Source: Undaria pinnatifida (lineage: Eukaryota; Sar; Phaeophyceae; Laminariales; Alariaceae). From it: 64,000 bases of DNA. Under the pieces are notes generated by a model. It was not told where the DNA came from, made no database searches, and saw only the letters and a program-made list of their open reading frames with translations. This document shows positions 1-9,710 of the stretch, piece by piece (within the stretch, counting starts at the first letter, position 1; each line of letters opens with the position of its first letter). The stretch covers positions 7,398,994-7,462,993 of the forward strand of contig JABAKD010000019.1 in NCBI GenBank assembly GCA_012845835.1, in the 5' to 3' direction. A program made the position numbers and the translations under genes.

Positions 1-1530
1 TTCGATGAGCGACACAAAATCCGGTTTTCGCAGCTCAAATTTCCGATTTTGAGCTGAATTTTTGACACTTGCTTTGGTTTTGAATCGCTTTCGTCCAGAG
101 CTTCAAGCGAAGACCTGAAAAAAAAAACAATTACGTACAATCCGGCTGATTCCCCGATTGGATTTTTTCTGAAACGGTCATAACTTTTTCCGTGTCACAA
201 ATTGTTTTTAGGTCTTGGCTTGAGCCGTTGGGGTATACAAAGACCTAGCTCCATGCAAAATTTCAGTTCGAAAATCATAAAGCTGAGCTGCGAAAAAGCA
301 TTTAACTATGTCGTTCTGCTCTCATCCAGACCAGCTCGAAGCCCGATTCAGATATGCATCCTTAGTCACCTCGCGCCTTTGTGCGTGCGGCTGAGCCCTC
401 GTACGGCCATCGGAGCGGGTGTCGTTTTCAGATGCTCTAAACCACGTTTTATTTTTATTTTTTGTTTCGGAAACCACGTTATATTCATGTTTTTGTTTCA
501 GAAGTCAGTGTAGAATATCCCGTAGAATGTCGGTGTTGCATTTTATATTATGGTATCGAAAGTAGTATACATTTTTTCTTCTTTGGCTGCATGTGGATTT
601 TTCGTCGACTATTAACAGTATTGATTTCCTGGGCGGCTTTTCGCCAAAGTGGGCTCGACCTTGGTGATTTCTTGAGTGGATTTTCGTCACAGGGGGGTCG
701 ACCTTTGTTACACTATAATCAATCAAGAAGAGGTTATGTGATAGATACTAAAACGTGAAAACACCTTTTTTTTCCGTTCCACGGCTATCACACACCCATG
801 TCTCTCCCTACCTACAATCCCCCATGCGGGATGACCGGGTAACGGGACACGAAACGTGTTCGTGGCAGTGTACATTTTTCTGGTGAGGTTTAGTTCTGTT
901 CCGACCCCAGAAATGCGACGAACCACTATCTGACTTCTGAACTCATACATGCCCCACCTTCCGGCACTTTGGCTGCATACTAGCATAATAGTCACCTGCA
1001 TAAGCGCCTTCGTCGGCTTGATGGGGATATTACTACTGTAGTAGTTGGAATATTCGACGAATTGCCCGTCTGCCTTGAATGTATTTGTCTGTTCTGTGCT
1101 CTTGGCACGCATCACTTCTATCTGGCCACGATGCCTCCGCGTTGCTCCTGCACACCCAGGATCTGAAAACATACGAACGTTCGCCAATGTCTTTTGCACA
1201 GAGCGAAACCATTATTATGTGTACAGTAAACACCCAAATGCTAGCCGTTGATCCCGCAGGCCGCAGTTATTCTGCGTTTGGCTATGAACATGTTACCACT
1301 CCTTTAGACACAATTGTCACGAATCAATTCTGGTTGTACTCGAAGGTATCACCGGAGATAGTACAAAGCGGTACATTTCGATACAAGTACTTTTAAACTT
1401 GTTTCAGTCCCGGCCCCTAAAGGTCATTCTATGACCGTCCATTTCGAAAAAGTTTGAGTTGATTTTTTCGAGAGGCTCAAAATTAGTCTTCGAAACGTTG
1501 GTTTTTAGCAGAGCATGCGATTTCTTTGCT
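1..1530. other. No gene recognised
   Basis: I see no coding region with recognisable motifs, no tRNA-like block and no repeat shared with the rest of the window. The longest open frame (minus strand, 723-1199, 158 codons) has no domain, signal peptide or composition that supports it. Sequence between about 1430 and 1560 may be the 3' internal part of a lost LTR element, because an LTR-like boundary follows it. Confidence 0.5.
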
Positions 1531-1535
1531 CTGTA

Positions 1536-1575
1536 GTTTTGATGGAGTGAGCGCTCTAACACCATCAAAACTGGG
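1536..1575. repeat. 11-bp perfect hairpin next to LTR-like boundary
   Basis: The arms AGTTTTGATGG and CCATCAAAACT pair perfectly around a 16-nt loop. The hairpin lies immediately 5' of a polypurine run, so it would be in the 3' untranslated internal part of the lost element. Its function is unknown. Confidence 0.6.
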
Positions 1576-1990
1576 GGGTGATGTGAGTCACAGCTCTACG
1601 AACCCAACAATCGACTTGTTGTGCCTATCCGTAACATCTAGAACCGCTGGGAACGTTCCGTGAGTTCTCCTCGGAATATTGTCCTCGGAGCGATGTCTCT
1701 GTCCCCAAGGCACCGAGCCACAAGGAAAAGATTTAACGTCCCGAGGCACCTAGAAGAGTATTTTATGTGTCTTCCTCGGCACGTTGTCCCTTTCGTCCGA
1801 GGGTGACGCGAGTGCCCTCGCACACCTCTCACTTTACACTTCCGCCTCCACTCATCCTGAGATAACCGAGACTCTTTACGAAGTTCTCTGTCTGCCCGGT
1901 GTTTGTGCACACTGCCCCATTCTGCGGCCGGTGCCTTTGAGGAACGCTACGAGGTCACCAGCGTTGGAGTTTCGTCCCTTCCTGCGGTGT
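1573..1990 (+). mobile_element. Candidate solo/terminal LTR with polypurine tract
   Basis: A G-run followed by TGA (1573-1581) is directly followed by TGTGAGTCAC at 1582. The intact gypsy element at 25278-32022 has the same arrangement: its polypurine run ends in TGA directly before TGTGGATACC. This suggests the right LTR of a related gypsy family whose body has been lost. The 3' end of the LTR is not defined and the end coordinate is approximate. No second copy is present in this window to confirm it. Confidence 0.35.
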
Positions 1991-1995
1991 TTGAG

Positions 1996-2135
1996 AAACC
2001 GTACCCTTAACCTTTACCAAAGAAGACCAGGCCCAATCAATGCATAAGCGGCCAGTCTATCTACTAGACCACAAATTCACATTGACTGTGTGGTATTCCT
2101 AGCGGTTTTCATCGTCTCCGTCTTTTTTTAGTATA
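1996..2135 (-). mobile_element. Degenerate tRNA-derived SINE, family 1
   Basis: On the minus strand this carries the A-box-like TGGTCTAGTAGATAGACTGG and a decayed anticodon/T-arm region. It is followed in plus coordinates by the family tail with CACCGTCTCC and a T-run. The B box seen in better copies (GGTTCGAATCC) is mutated here, so this is an old copy. Confidence 0.5.
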
Positions 2136-2399
2136 CTACAAGGGGCTACGCCGGCGGCCTGGACGGCCGCCGGTCGCAGCGCAGGATAGTAAATATTAAG
2201 AGGGTAAGAAGTGATGCCAACAGTTAGACGAAGTTTGTTAATTCATATATGGGAGATACTGGAAAGGGAAAATGCCGACAAATTTTTCCCGATTTCCCGT
2301 GTGCGGCGAAACAATGCGAGAAGGCAGCTTGGAAATTATGGGAGAGCATGGCGGTTCACCCCAGCTGGGTGACGCTCTCCGTTGCTACTCAGAAAGGCG

Positions 2400-2850
2400 C
2401 GGCCACAGCTGCTGCTGTGCATATACAATTTGTAGCTTCGTGATGCTGCTGTGCATATACCATTTGTAGCTTCGTCATGCTGCTGTGCATACACCATTTG
2501 TAGCTTCGTCATGCTGCAGGCTCATCATAGCTTCAGCTACTGCTGTACATCATGTACATGTACGTGCTGCTGTAGACTACCGGGGGTTCAAAAATATTGA
2601 GAGTTCGCAGTTCTCCACGACGCCTAGCTGCTGCTGTGCATATACCATTTGTTGCTTCGTGATTCTGCTGTGCATATACCATTTGTAGCTTCGTGATGCT
2701 GCTGTGCATATACCATTTGTAGCTTCGTGATGCTGCAGGCTCATTATAGCTTCAGCTACTGCTGTACATCATGTACATGTATACGTGCTGCTGTAGACTA
2801 CCGGGGGTTCAAAAATATTGAGAGTTCGCAGTTCTCCACTACGCCTGGGT
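2400..2850. repeat. Two-level tandem repeat (about 40-bp in 220-bp units)
   Basis: A 40-bp unit containing GCTGCTGTGCATATACC and TTTGTAGCTTCGTGATG is repeated three times, then followed by a unique 130-bp segment (2501-2629). The whole set recurs once about 220 bp downstream (2630-2849) with only a few changes. Open frames across it simply reflect the repeat and are not taken as genes. Confidence 0.85.
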
Positions 2851-3360
2851 GGCATGTGTTCTCGGGGATTACGAACTTTTCTTCCCCCGATCCTAGCACA
2901 AACCTCGCTTAGTGGCCTTTACAATGGCGACGCCGGCCAGGTAATCGACCCCCCCCCGTGTGTCGGAGGTCAGAGAACACGTACCGAAGAAATAACGCGA
3001 AGACATTAGCCCTGTGTGCAGACTACGCACCAAACGTCTCACAGGGCACGATTTTTCGGAGATCTCGTCGTAGATCTCGACGTCGAGGCCTCGCGCGCGC
3101 GCTACGGCGCCGAGCAGGCGGATTAGCTGAGCCGGTGGTTGCAGGCGAGGCGGGGGCACGCCTCAGCGAAGAAACCTCGCGGAAAGGCGGTCAGAGGCGG
3201 GAGATATCCGCAGACGTAAGGATGTGCATATGTGATAAGCGAACTAAGATATATAGATTTATATATAAGACAGTATCAATGTTTTTTTTCATGAGGCCTC
3301 CATTTCCACACTAACGAAGATATTCTCTTCGGGAGACTGATTCATTGCTTGTTGTATGAT
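2851..3360. other. No gene recognised
   Basis: GC-rich sequence with short Arg-rich open frames that lack any recognisable motif. A phrase near 3290 (GAGGCCTCCATTTCCACAC) also occurs near 46180, so part of this stretch belongs to a dispersed repeat. Confidence 0.4.
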
Positions 3361-3362
3361 CA

Positions 3363-3510
3363 TTTTTTTTCCCCGATGACACCTGGATTCGAACCAACGA
3401 ACACCAGGCTCATGAGCGGACAGTATATCTACTAGAAGATCACAAAGTCACAGCGGTGACTCTGTGGCGTTCTGCTCAGCGCTTCTCACCGTCTACTTTT
3501 TTTTATAGGG
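3363..3510 (-). mobile_element. tRNA-derived SINE, family 1
   Basis: Read on the minus strand, a tRNA-like block has an A-box-like segment, then GGTTCGAATCC (B box, 3390-3400) and the acceptor-like GGTGTCATCG ending in an A-run (T-run at 3364-3371). On the other side lie an inverted CCACA..TGTGG arm and CTCAGCGCTTCTCACCGTCT, shared by all family members at 46.3, 47.7, 48.2 and 48.4 kb. Confidence 0.75.
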
Positions 3511-3540
3511 TATCGAAGCTTTTTCTATTATGAGCATCAT

Positions 3541-3655
3541 TTTTTTTTCCCGATGGCACCGGGATTCGAACCTACGTACACCAGGCTAAGAAGCGGACTG
3601 TCTATCCACTAGACCACAAAATCACAGCAGTGACTATGGTCTAGTGGACAGTCCT
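3541..3655 (-). mobile_element. tRNA-derived SINE, family 1, with head-to-head A box
   Basis: The T-run, GATGGCACCGGGATTCGAACC (here one base variant) and the A-box complement TATCCACTAGACCAC match the family. The A-box end is followed by its own inverted copy, TGGTCTAGTGGACAGTC, so 3605-3650 is a palindrome of two tRNA 5' halves facing away from each other. Confidence 0.75.
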
Positions 3656-4450
3656 TGACCTATATCTTACAAATAATATCGATGCCCTGAGCGGCCTCCA
3701 TTTTTCTTGTTTTTTCCCACACTACCTTTGAGACATTGTCCTCTCCGGACAGCTGAACGGGGGGCTCGGATGCCCGAAACAGCACTTCTCAGCGCTTCTC
3801 AGATTTTGAGTTCTTTCACAAAGCATACCACGTAGTAAGTTGAGTTTCATTCATTCAATCGGTCGTACTCGCAGCTGGCGTTTACAATTTTTATGAAATA
3901 CCACGTACGTAGTACCAGTACTACACCAGGTTTGTACATACCAGATACTACGGTGTTGGATCACAACGCACGCCCAGCTCCGATCAGTCCAGCTATAAAT
4001 AGCCCAGCAGCGCGGCGTAGCGCCGTGCCGAGCCGTGCCGTGCGATGCCGTGCGCTGCGGTGCTGTGTCGTGCTGTGCTTTCTTTCGAACATAGAGCAGT
4101 GCCGGGTAGAGTACGTGTTGTTGCGTACTTTTCTGTTCGCTTCTTGTTCATACATTCGATCTCTCACGGCCCCCCTGTTTTCCCCCCCGCGCACCCGTAC
4201 TGCCGATCAGAACGTGACACCGCCAACAAGAACACAGCACAGAAAAGGCAATTTGCTCTGCACAAGCAGCCCTTGGCATTATCAAATAATTGTTCGCACC
4301 AAATCATGGGCCAGTTCTTTCTGCCCCTTTTACATGTTTCAGTTGCATTCTACCTTGCGCGAACGTAGCCGGCGGTGTCAGCCGCCCGTGGAGCGGAGCC
4401 CTTGTATAAATCGATAATTGTTCTCGCTCGTCTACTGTCCAAGCAAAATA
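3656..4450 (+). repeat. Dispersed repeat family R1, longest copy
   Basis: This begins right after the tRNA palindrome and contains CTGAGCGGCCTCC, CCTCTCCGGAC, GGGGCTCGGATGCCCGAAAC, a GTGCCGTGC-rich short tandem stretch and a 3' part ending near CGTGGAGCGGAGCCCTTGTAT. Copies or parts recur at 49250-49560, 57760-58020, 58170-58860 and, for the last 200 bp, 34120-34360. The consistent association with SINE family 1 suggests that the two are one composite element. No coding capacity is evident. Confidence 0.7.
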
Positions 4451-5188
4451 TTGTTGTGTCCGTTGTCCAGGGTGTGATTCCTTCACAGACCCCAGTACGT
4501 ACGGGTACGAGTCATTCAAAAAATTATACCCAGTTCCAAGTGTAGCAATCGTCAGCGCAATCCACCTATCGCAGCAGCGTATGCGATGAGGAAGAGATGG
4601 CCCGGAAGCCGCTCGTTAGGCTCATTCCCGCCCGGTACCTGTTCAACAAAACAAACAGACGGGGATGTGTATACATATGAAGTAGGGGGCTTACGGATTG
4701 ACGATAGATATGACGATAGATATTTCTATGTCGCGCTTCGCAACGACACAAAAAATGGATGACAACAGAACAGCAAGGTCGATCAGTACGAGGCCTTTTT
4801 GAAGACATATCCCGGATTGACATCGACATAATACTGGACAGGTGGAAATATAGCGTTTGCATCACGGCGAATCAGAGGAAGACCTTATTATATTACGAGT
4901 ACGTGGATGCAGGTGGTAAGGCGGCTGCACAACATTCAGTCTTGCTCGTCAACTTAATTTCTGCTCATAAGCAATAAAGCAACTGCCGGTGGCACGTTTG
5001 TCCACAAGGTTGCGCTAGTTTTCTAGACAGCCGAAAGAATACCAATCGGACGAAGAAAAAAATAAAGCTACTGTATCAATTGTTCCATCCGAACCTCGGC
5101 AGTTCCACAGGACATTCAGGGCAACCTCCACGCAGCGCGATCCACCACCACCTCGGCAACAAAGGTTATGGCTACTTTGGCTGAAGTT
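4451..5188. other. No gene recognised
   Basis: I find no domain, repeat or RNA gene here. It lies downstream of the 3' end of the minus-strand gene model at 5189-6050 and could contain its 3' untranslated region. Confidence 0.4.
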
Positions 5189-6050
5189 CTACCAGTAGTA
5201 GTGGCCCAGGTAACAACAACGGTGCGTAATTCTGTAATAGCCGCCCGCATTCCAGCATGAACTTAATAGCGCTATTAATAACGTCACTCGAAAGCGATGA
5301 CGGCCGTCATACCTGGCGTGGTAAAATCTACTGTTGAGCATTACGTCCACCATGGACACGGCATGAAGGGATGCCAATGACACCAAGAGCTGGCCGTATT
5401 GAAGCGAAGGGGAAGGACCGCAAGTCGCCATTGCGAATACCTGGGGAAAGCGACAAAAATACGAGAAATAAGGTCGTCGGGACAGTAAGGTCATTGGGAT
5501 AGTGTCCAGTATGGCAGCGCCGGCTGCCCTCGTGGTAAGTGGTCACACAACAGATATCTGGCGTTCGTTTGTTTATCCTGAAGTTAGTAAGTATCACGAT
5601 CTTGGTACGCAAAGTTTCGCTCACCTGGGAAGACCACGACAAGAGAAATATCGGACTGAAAAGGCAGCGCAGCCTCACTGCCGCCAGTGTGAAGGACAAT
5701 AGCAGAAGTTCAGATCCACTGAGCGCCAACAGATAGCTGCGTCCAGACGGAACCTGATTCGGGGTGTTGCGCATGTGAGAAATGGGGTCCTGGGATGGAT
5801 GAAGGTAAGGGGTACAAAGTGTGAATACACTCCTTTTCATTGCGCTGCCAAACACACCAGTACGCTACAAGTTACCAATACTATACGACCTAAAGACGAT
5901 ATATCCACTGGCGTATTCTCCGGCCAACAGCAACGTTTCGCCACGCCATGTAAACGAAAACAAATTTGGAGCACATCATGTAACACATACCTCGCAGAGA
6001 AAAGCCACTGGCAGTAGTGCTCGGAGAGCGGGAACCAGGTGAGAAGACAT
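5189..6050 (-). CDS. Candidate 4-exon gene for a small membrane/secreted protein
   Basis: This is a model built by hand from splice signals. Exons are 6050-5991, 5789-5625, 5440-5313 and 5231-5189. Every junction is GT..AG with good contexts (GAG|GTATGT, CAG|GTGAGC, CAG|GTATGA; acceptors CCCAG, CCCCAG and TTACAG), and phases agree (0, 0, 2). The exons total 396 nt, giving 131 residues plus a TAG stop. Exon 1 codes MSSHLVPALRALLPVAFLCE, which looks like a signal peptide or membrane anchor. Exon 2 has a hydrophobic stretch rich in Leu and Phe (about residues 40-72). Exon 3 holds SLQYGQLLVSLASLHAVSMV, and exon 4 adds a short Cys/His/Tyr-rich end. I recognise no family. The introns (81-201 bp) are short, and there is no transposon in them. 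Chance agreement of phases is possible because I searched for it. Transcript data would settle it. Confidence 0.35.
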
Positions 6051-7270
6051 GGAGTGCTGGCGGGTGAGCGGCGACAACGAACCGAAAACCAGAGCACGTC
6101 AGTCGTTTTCGTCGTCTTAAGTAGTGGACAGTCTAAAGGTGACAACTCATAAAAGGCTTGTATCGATATTACAAGCTGCAAAGGGCGTAGCAGGTACTCC
6201 CCACGGGTTAAAAGCTGGCGGAATTCACCTTATATTGGTGGTTGGAGGTGCAGAACATTTGCATGAGAAAGCTGTACCACAGGCAAGCCGGGAGCCAGTG
6301 GGGTGCCCATTCGCCGATTAACGACACAAGGTACCTGCGAGGAAACAGCACAGGGCGAATATTAGTGGACGAAGACAAACGAAGCACATTCTAAACGGTT
6401 GGTTGACGAACGGGCTCACCGCCCAGCAAAATGTGGACCATGCTAGCCGGTCGCACAACGCGGGCGATGAGTGAGGAGCGAGCCGATGGGCAAGCTGCCG
6501 GCACCGCTAGTAGCTCTGGTCGAAAATCGGGGTTACATCCCAGTTGCGAAACGCGTCCGGGGCTGAGAAGCGTCTTGACCTTCCAAACTAAAATTCCACG
6601 GCGGTTAAATATTCTCGACCCTTATGTTTATTCAGCACTCACTGAAAGCAGTACGGGAAGAGGAAGCAGACGACGACGTGAATGCTGCCCGTCGCTTCCT
6701 TCAGCGCAAGAGAGTGAACTCGAAGCCCAAGCAAAAACAGCCAAGACATGGTCATGACGAGCACGCTCAACAGGAACACCCCAGAGGATGCTATAAGTGA
6801 CAGGATGGACAGGACGCGCCCAACCAGGTGCAATCTGTTTCGTCGCAGACATGGCGAGATCGCGGCGGGGTTTGCACCAACGTCACACAAACAGCAACAA
6901 AATGGTTCCCCTCATGCTACGGGTCAGATTCAGCACCACCAGATTAACATCATCAACCGTACGGACGGACGTGCAGCAGGTTCAAAACGTGGTGTGCGCC
7001 TGGATTCGAGTACACGCCGTTCTAACAACGCTAAAAACGCACGTGGGGCGAACGGCGTTCGTTCATCCACATAATACTAAGCCTTGATATGATGGAAGAC
7101 ACGGGATAGGTCGGGTATTGCTGGGCCCTGGCCTCTCCAGCCCATACATGAGTAGGTCAGTCAAAGTCAAGACGGGGTCTTGTCGGTTCGCCACCGTGTC
7201 CCAAGATTAGTACGCAAGCTTCGTCGCCCAAATAGGCGTAAGGACTGTAGTACTGAAAATTACCAGGTTT
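6051..7270. other. No confident gene; hydrophobic exon candidate
   Basis: The only notable piece is a minus-strand open frame at 6639-6890 that reads as one or two membrane spans (for example LSILSLIASSGVFLLSVLVM) followed by a short polar segment. Its composition resembles the membrane exon at 10938-11224, so it could be an exon of another gene of the same kind. I could not connect it to other exons with matching phases. Confidence 0.3.
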
Positions 7271-7273
7271 CTC

Positions 7274-7612
7274 TACGGTGCGGTTTTTCCTATCGATTCG
7301 GTGCGGATCGGGGCGGCTAACCGCACCGAACCGCACCGTAGGATTTTGGCCCTCTTCAAAACCGAACCGCATCTCACCGTAGGATTCCTGATTTCTGAAA
7401 ACCGCACCGAACCGCACCGTACGATACATGAAAACACCGAACCGCACCGTAGCATTTACGATTTTTGAAAACCGCACCAAACCACACCGTAGGCTTTTCT
7501 ATTTTTCAAAGCCGCACCGGCCCACCGCACCGTAAGATTCCCGATTTATTAAAACCGCACCGAACCGCACCGTAAGAATGCCATCGAAACCGCACCGCAC
7601 CGTGTGCATCAA
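7274..7612. repeat. ACCGCACCG minisatellite, array 1
   Basis: Tandem units carry ACCGCACCGAACCGCACCGT followed by AGGATT and a short AT-rich spacer with GAAAA. The distances between successive CCGTAGGAT-type motifs are about 40, 39, 31, 40, 42 and 39 bp. The same order of one 30-bp unit among 40-bp units occurs in array 2 at 9.0-9.5 kb. Minus-strand frames reading RCGSVRF are a by-product of the repeat. Confidence 0.9.
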
Positions 7613-8520
7613 GCCAAAAACCGGTAGACCGGTTATTTAGCGGGGCAGTTAACTTGAAACCGTAGAAAACCCGCGGTGCTATCGGCCGCGGAACGGTGCT
7701 ATAGGGTCACGGCTTCGCACGGTTCACCACGTTTTCTGCACGGTTTCGTGTCTAAAGTCAGAAGTGTCCCCGCTAGCTTGGTTGACCGAATGGTATTTCA
7801 TGTTTTAATTATTGCATTAATACTGATACATGCAAATATCACATTTTAATATTTACTACTCGTATTATAAGTATATACGTGGTAGTATATTATATATTTT
7901 ATATTTATATTCGGAGTGATTATTATACTAATATATATATATATATACTTCGGAGTATTATTTATCAGCTAAAAATGTTTAGGTTAATATATATTTATTG
8001 CGTATTGAATATTATTTGTGTTTTACTGCCGTTTGTTGTTTCTCTCTCGACTTTGCGTAGGAACTAAACAAGATTCATGTATACCTGGTACATGCATATG
8101 TATCTGGCACGAATTAAGCTGCCTACAACACACCGAGCATTTATTTGTCAAACGCTGATCCAATAAAAAAATCACGGAGCATCTTCCTTCCCAGGCACGC
8201 GCCACCGACTACCTAATGCTTGCTCAGTGCGGTGTGAGTGGTGCATCGACACGGCACAACAATCGCTGAGAGCACGGACCGAGATAATCGAGAGGTGTAG
8301 CTAGAGTATGACGCGGCTGAGCGGTGTTGGGGTGTGCCTGCGGGCCCCGCTGCTACGATGGTGCTCTCTCGTCCGCTTGATGTCGTGGAGAATGCGTTGG
8401 CTACTCGCCGTACTCGCGCTCGTGCGCTATGCATGCTGGTATCATCATAGACCGTGAGAGCAGGACAGCTAACTCGTGTATCATTTCAATTCCAGCACAC
8501 CGTGATAGCAGCAGCAGCAG
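7613..8520. other. AT-rich stretch, no gene recognised
   Basis: 7800-8050 is strongly AT-rich with TATATA runs (7933-7948). The rest shows no domain or repeat. The quasi-palindrome TACCTGGTA occurs at about 8082. Confidence 0.45.
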
Positions 8521-8526
8521 CACACT

Positions 8527-8808
8527 ATGAGGCCGCCGTGGTCTAAGTGTCGGGCGCCGGGCGTGCTCAGAGCGGAGAGCTCCTGCGCGGCGGCGACGTA
8601 CGCTGAGCGCAGCAGCAGCATCACACGAGGGGAAATGCGAAGCTGGTCCCGAAATTTAAAAAAGCAAAAACAGAAGCTGTTGTTGCTATTGCCGGTACTG
8701 GTACTGGTGCTGCTTTTGTTATTGTGGCTGAAGCGGATGCTGCCGCATGCTGCCGCCACCTGTGCTGCTGCTTGCTGTGGTGGGATAGCTGCGACGGCAC
8801 TGCGGTGA
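8527..8808 (+). CDS. Weak small membrane-protein ORF
   Basis: An ATG-initiated frame of 93 codons encodes an Arg/Ser-rich N-terminus, then LKKQKQKLLLLLPVLVLVLL as the start of a strong membrane span, and an Ala/Cys-rich tail. The span is produced by a CTG/TTG-rich simple sequence (8676-8735), and CAG repeats lie directly upstream (8506-8520). The coding case therefore rests on composition alone. No family is recognised and no neighbour suggests a role. Confidence 0.15.
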   Translation: MRPPWSKCRAPGVLRAESSCAAATYAERSSSITRGEMRSWSRNLKKQKQKLLLLLPVLVLVLLLLLWLKRMLPHAAATCAAACCGGIAATALR

Positions 8809-8880
8809 ACTCTGCCCCCGCCGCCGTTGCTTGGCTGCCATTGGTACTCGTACCTGGTACGCTGCGTACGCTGTGTTAAA

Positions 8881-9490
8881 AAATGCGTCAGAAACCGTAC
8901 GAAACCGCGGTTTGTACGGTTTATTCATCCGGTGCACCGTAAATAAACGGCGGTTTCGTTAATGCCCCCAGAAAAGCTTGACAACCGTACGAAACCGCGG
9001 GTTTGTACGGTTTATTGATACGGTTCACCGTAGGGAAAGCACGTTTGTATACGGTCTTTCCTACGGGGATTGGCCCCGCACCGTAGCAAAACCGTTCGAC
9101 GGGGAACCGCACCGAACAGCACGGGAGGATTTATCACAGCACAGAACCGCACCGTAAGATTTGCTGTATATGAAAACCGCACCGAACCGCACCGTAGGAT
9201 TCCTGATCCCTGAAAACCGCACCGAACCCCACCGTAGGATACATTAAAACACCGAACCGCACCGTAGCATTTACGGTTTTTGAAAACCGCACCGAACCGC
9301 ACCGTAGGATTTTCGAATTTTCAAAACTGCTCCGAGCAGCACCGTAGGATATATCACAGCACCGAACCGCACCGTAGGATTTACAAAATCCGAAAACCGC
9401 ACCGAGCCGCACCGTAAGATTTCCGCTTTCTTAAAAGCGCACCCAACCGGACCGTAGGATTTTGGATTTGAAAAAAACGCACCGTGCACA
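8881..9490. repeat. ACCGCACCG minisatellite, array 2, with flanking 75-bp duplication
   Basis: At 8881-9030 a segment with CCGTACGAAACCGCGG, GTTTGTACGGTTTATT and CACCGTA occurs twice in tandem. From 9070 the array proper runs with motif distances of about 41, 40, 31, 40, 40, 30, 39 and 41 bp. The 30-bp units lack the GAAAACCGC part. Unit order matches array 1 (7274-7612), so the two arrays share a higher-order unit and not just a monomer. Confidence 0.9.
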
Positions 9491-9710
9491 GACGGATAAC
9501 CGTAAAGAACCCTGAAAGCTACATCCATGTCGCCAATATATCACGGCGTAGATGCTTGCCATCTTGTGCTTACAATGCGCACAATGTGCAGCTTCCGACG
9601 GGTGATAAAAACTAGTAGCACAACCCACCTGTTGAGCTGCCAGGCGATTGTTCGAAGTACCGCGGCAACGATACCGATCGCAAGGCTGCGCAGGTAACCA
9701 GCCAACACCC

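Noticed and set aside
2400..2850. CRISPR-like array
   Set aside because: The units are tandem, without unique spacers of constant size, and the genome is eukaryotic.
9010..9480. Several overlapping minus-strand frames reading RCGSVRF and YGAVRCGF repeats
   Set aside because: They are translations of the ACCGCACCG minisatellite in three frames at once, without a plausible start or domain.
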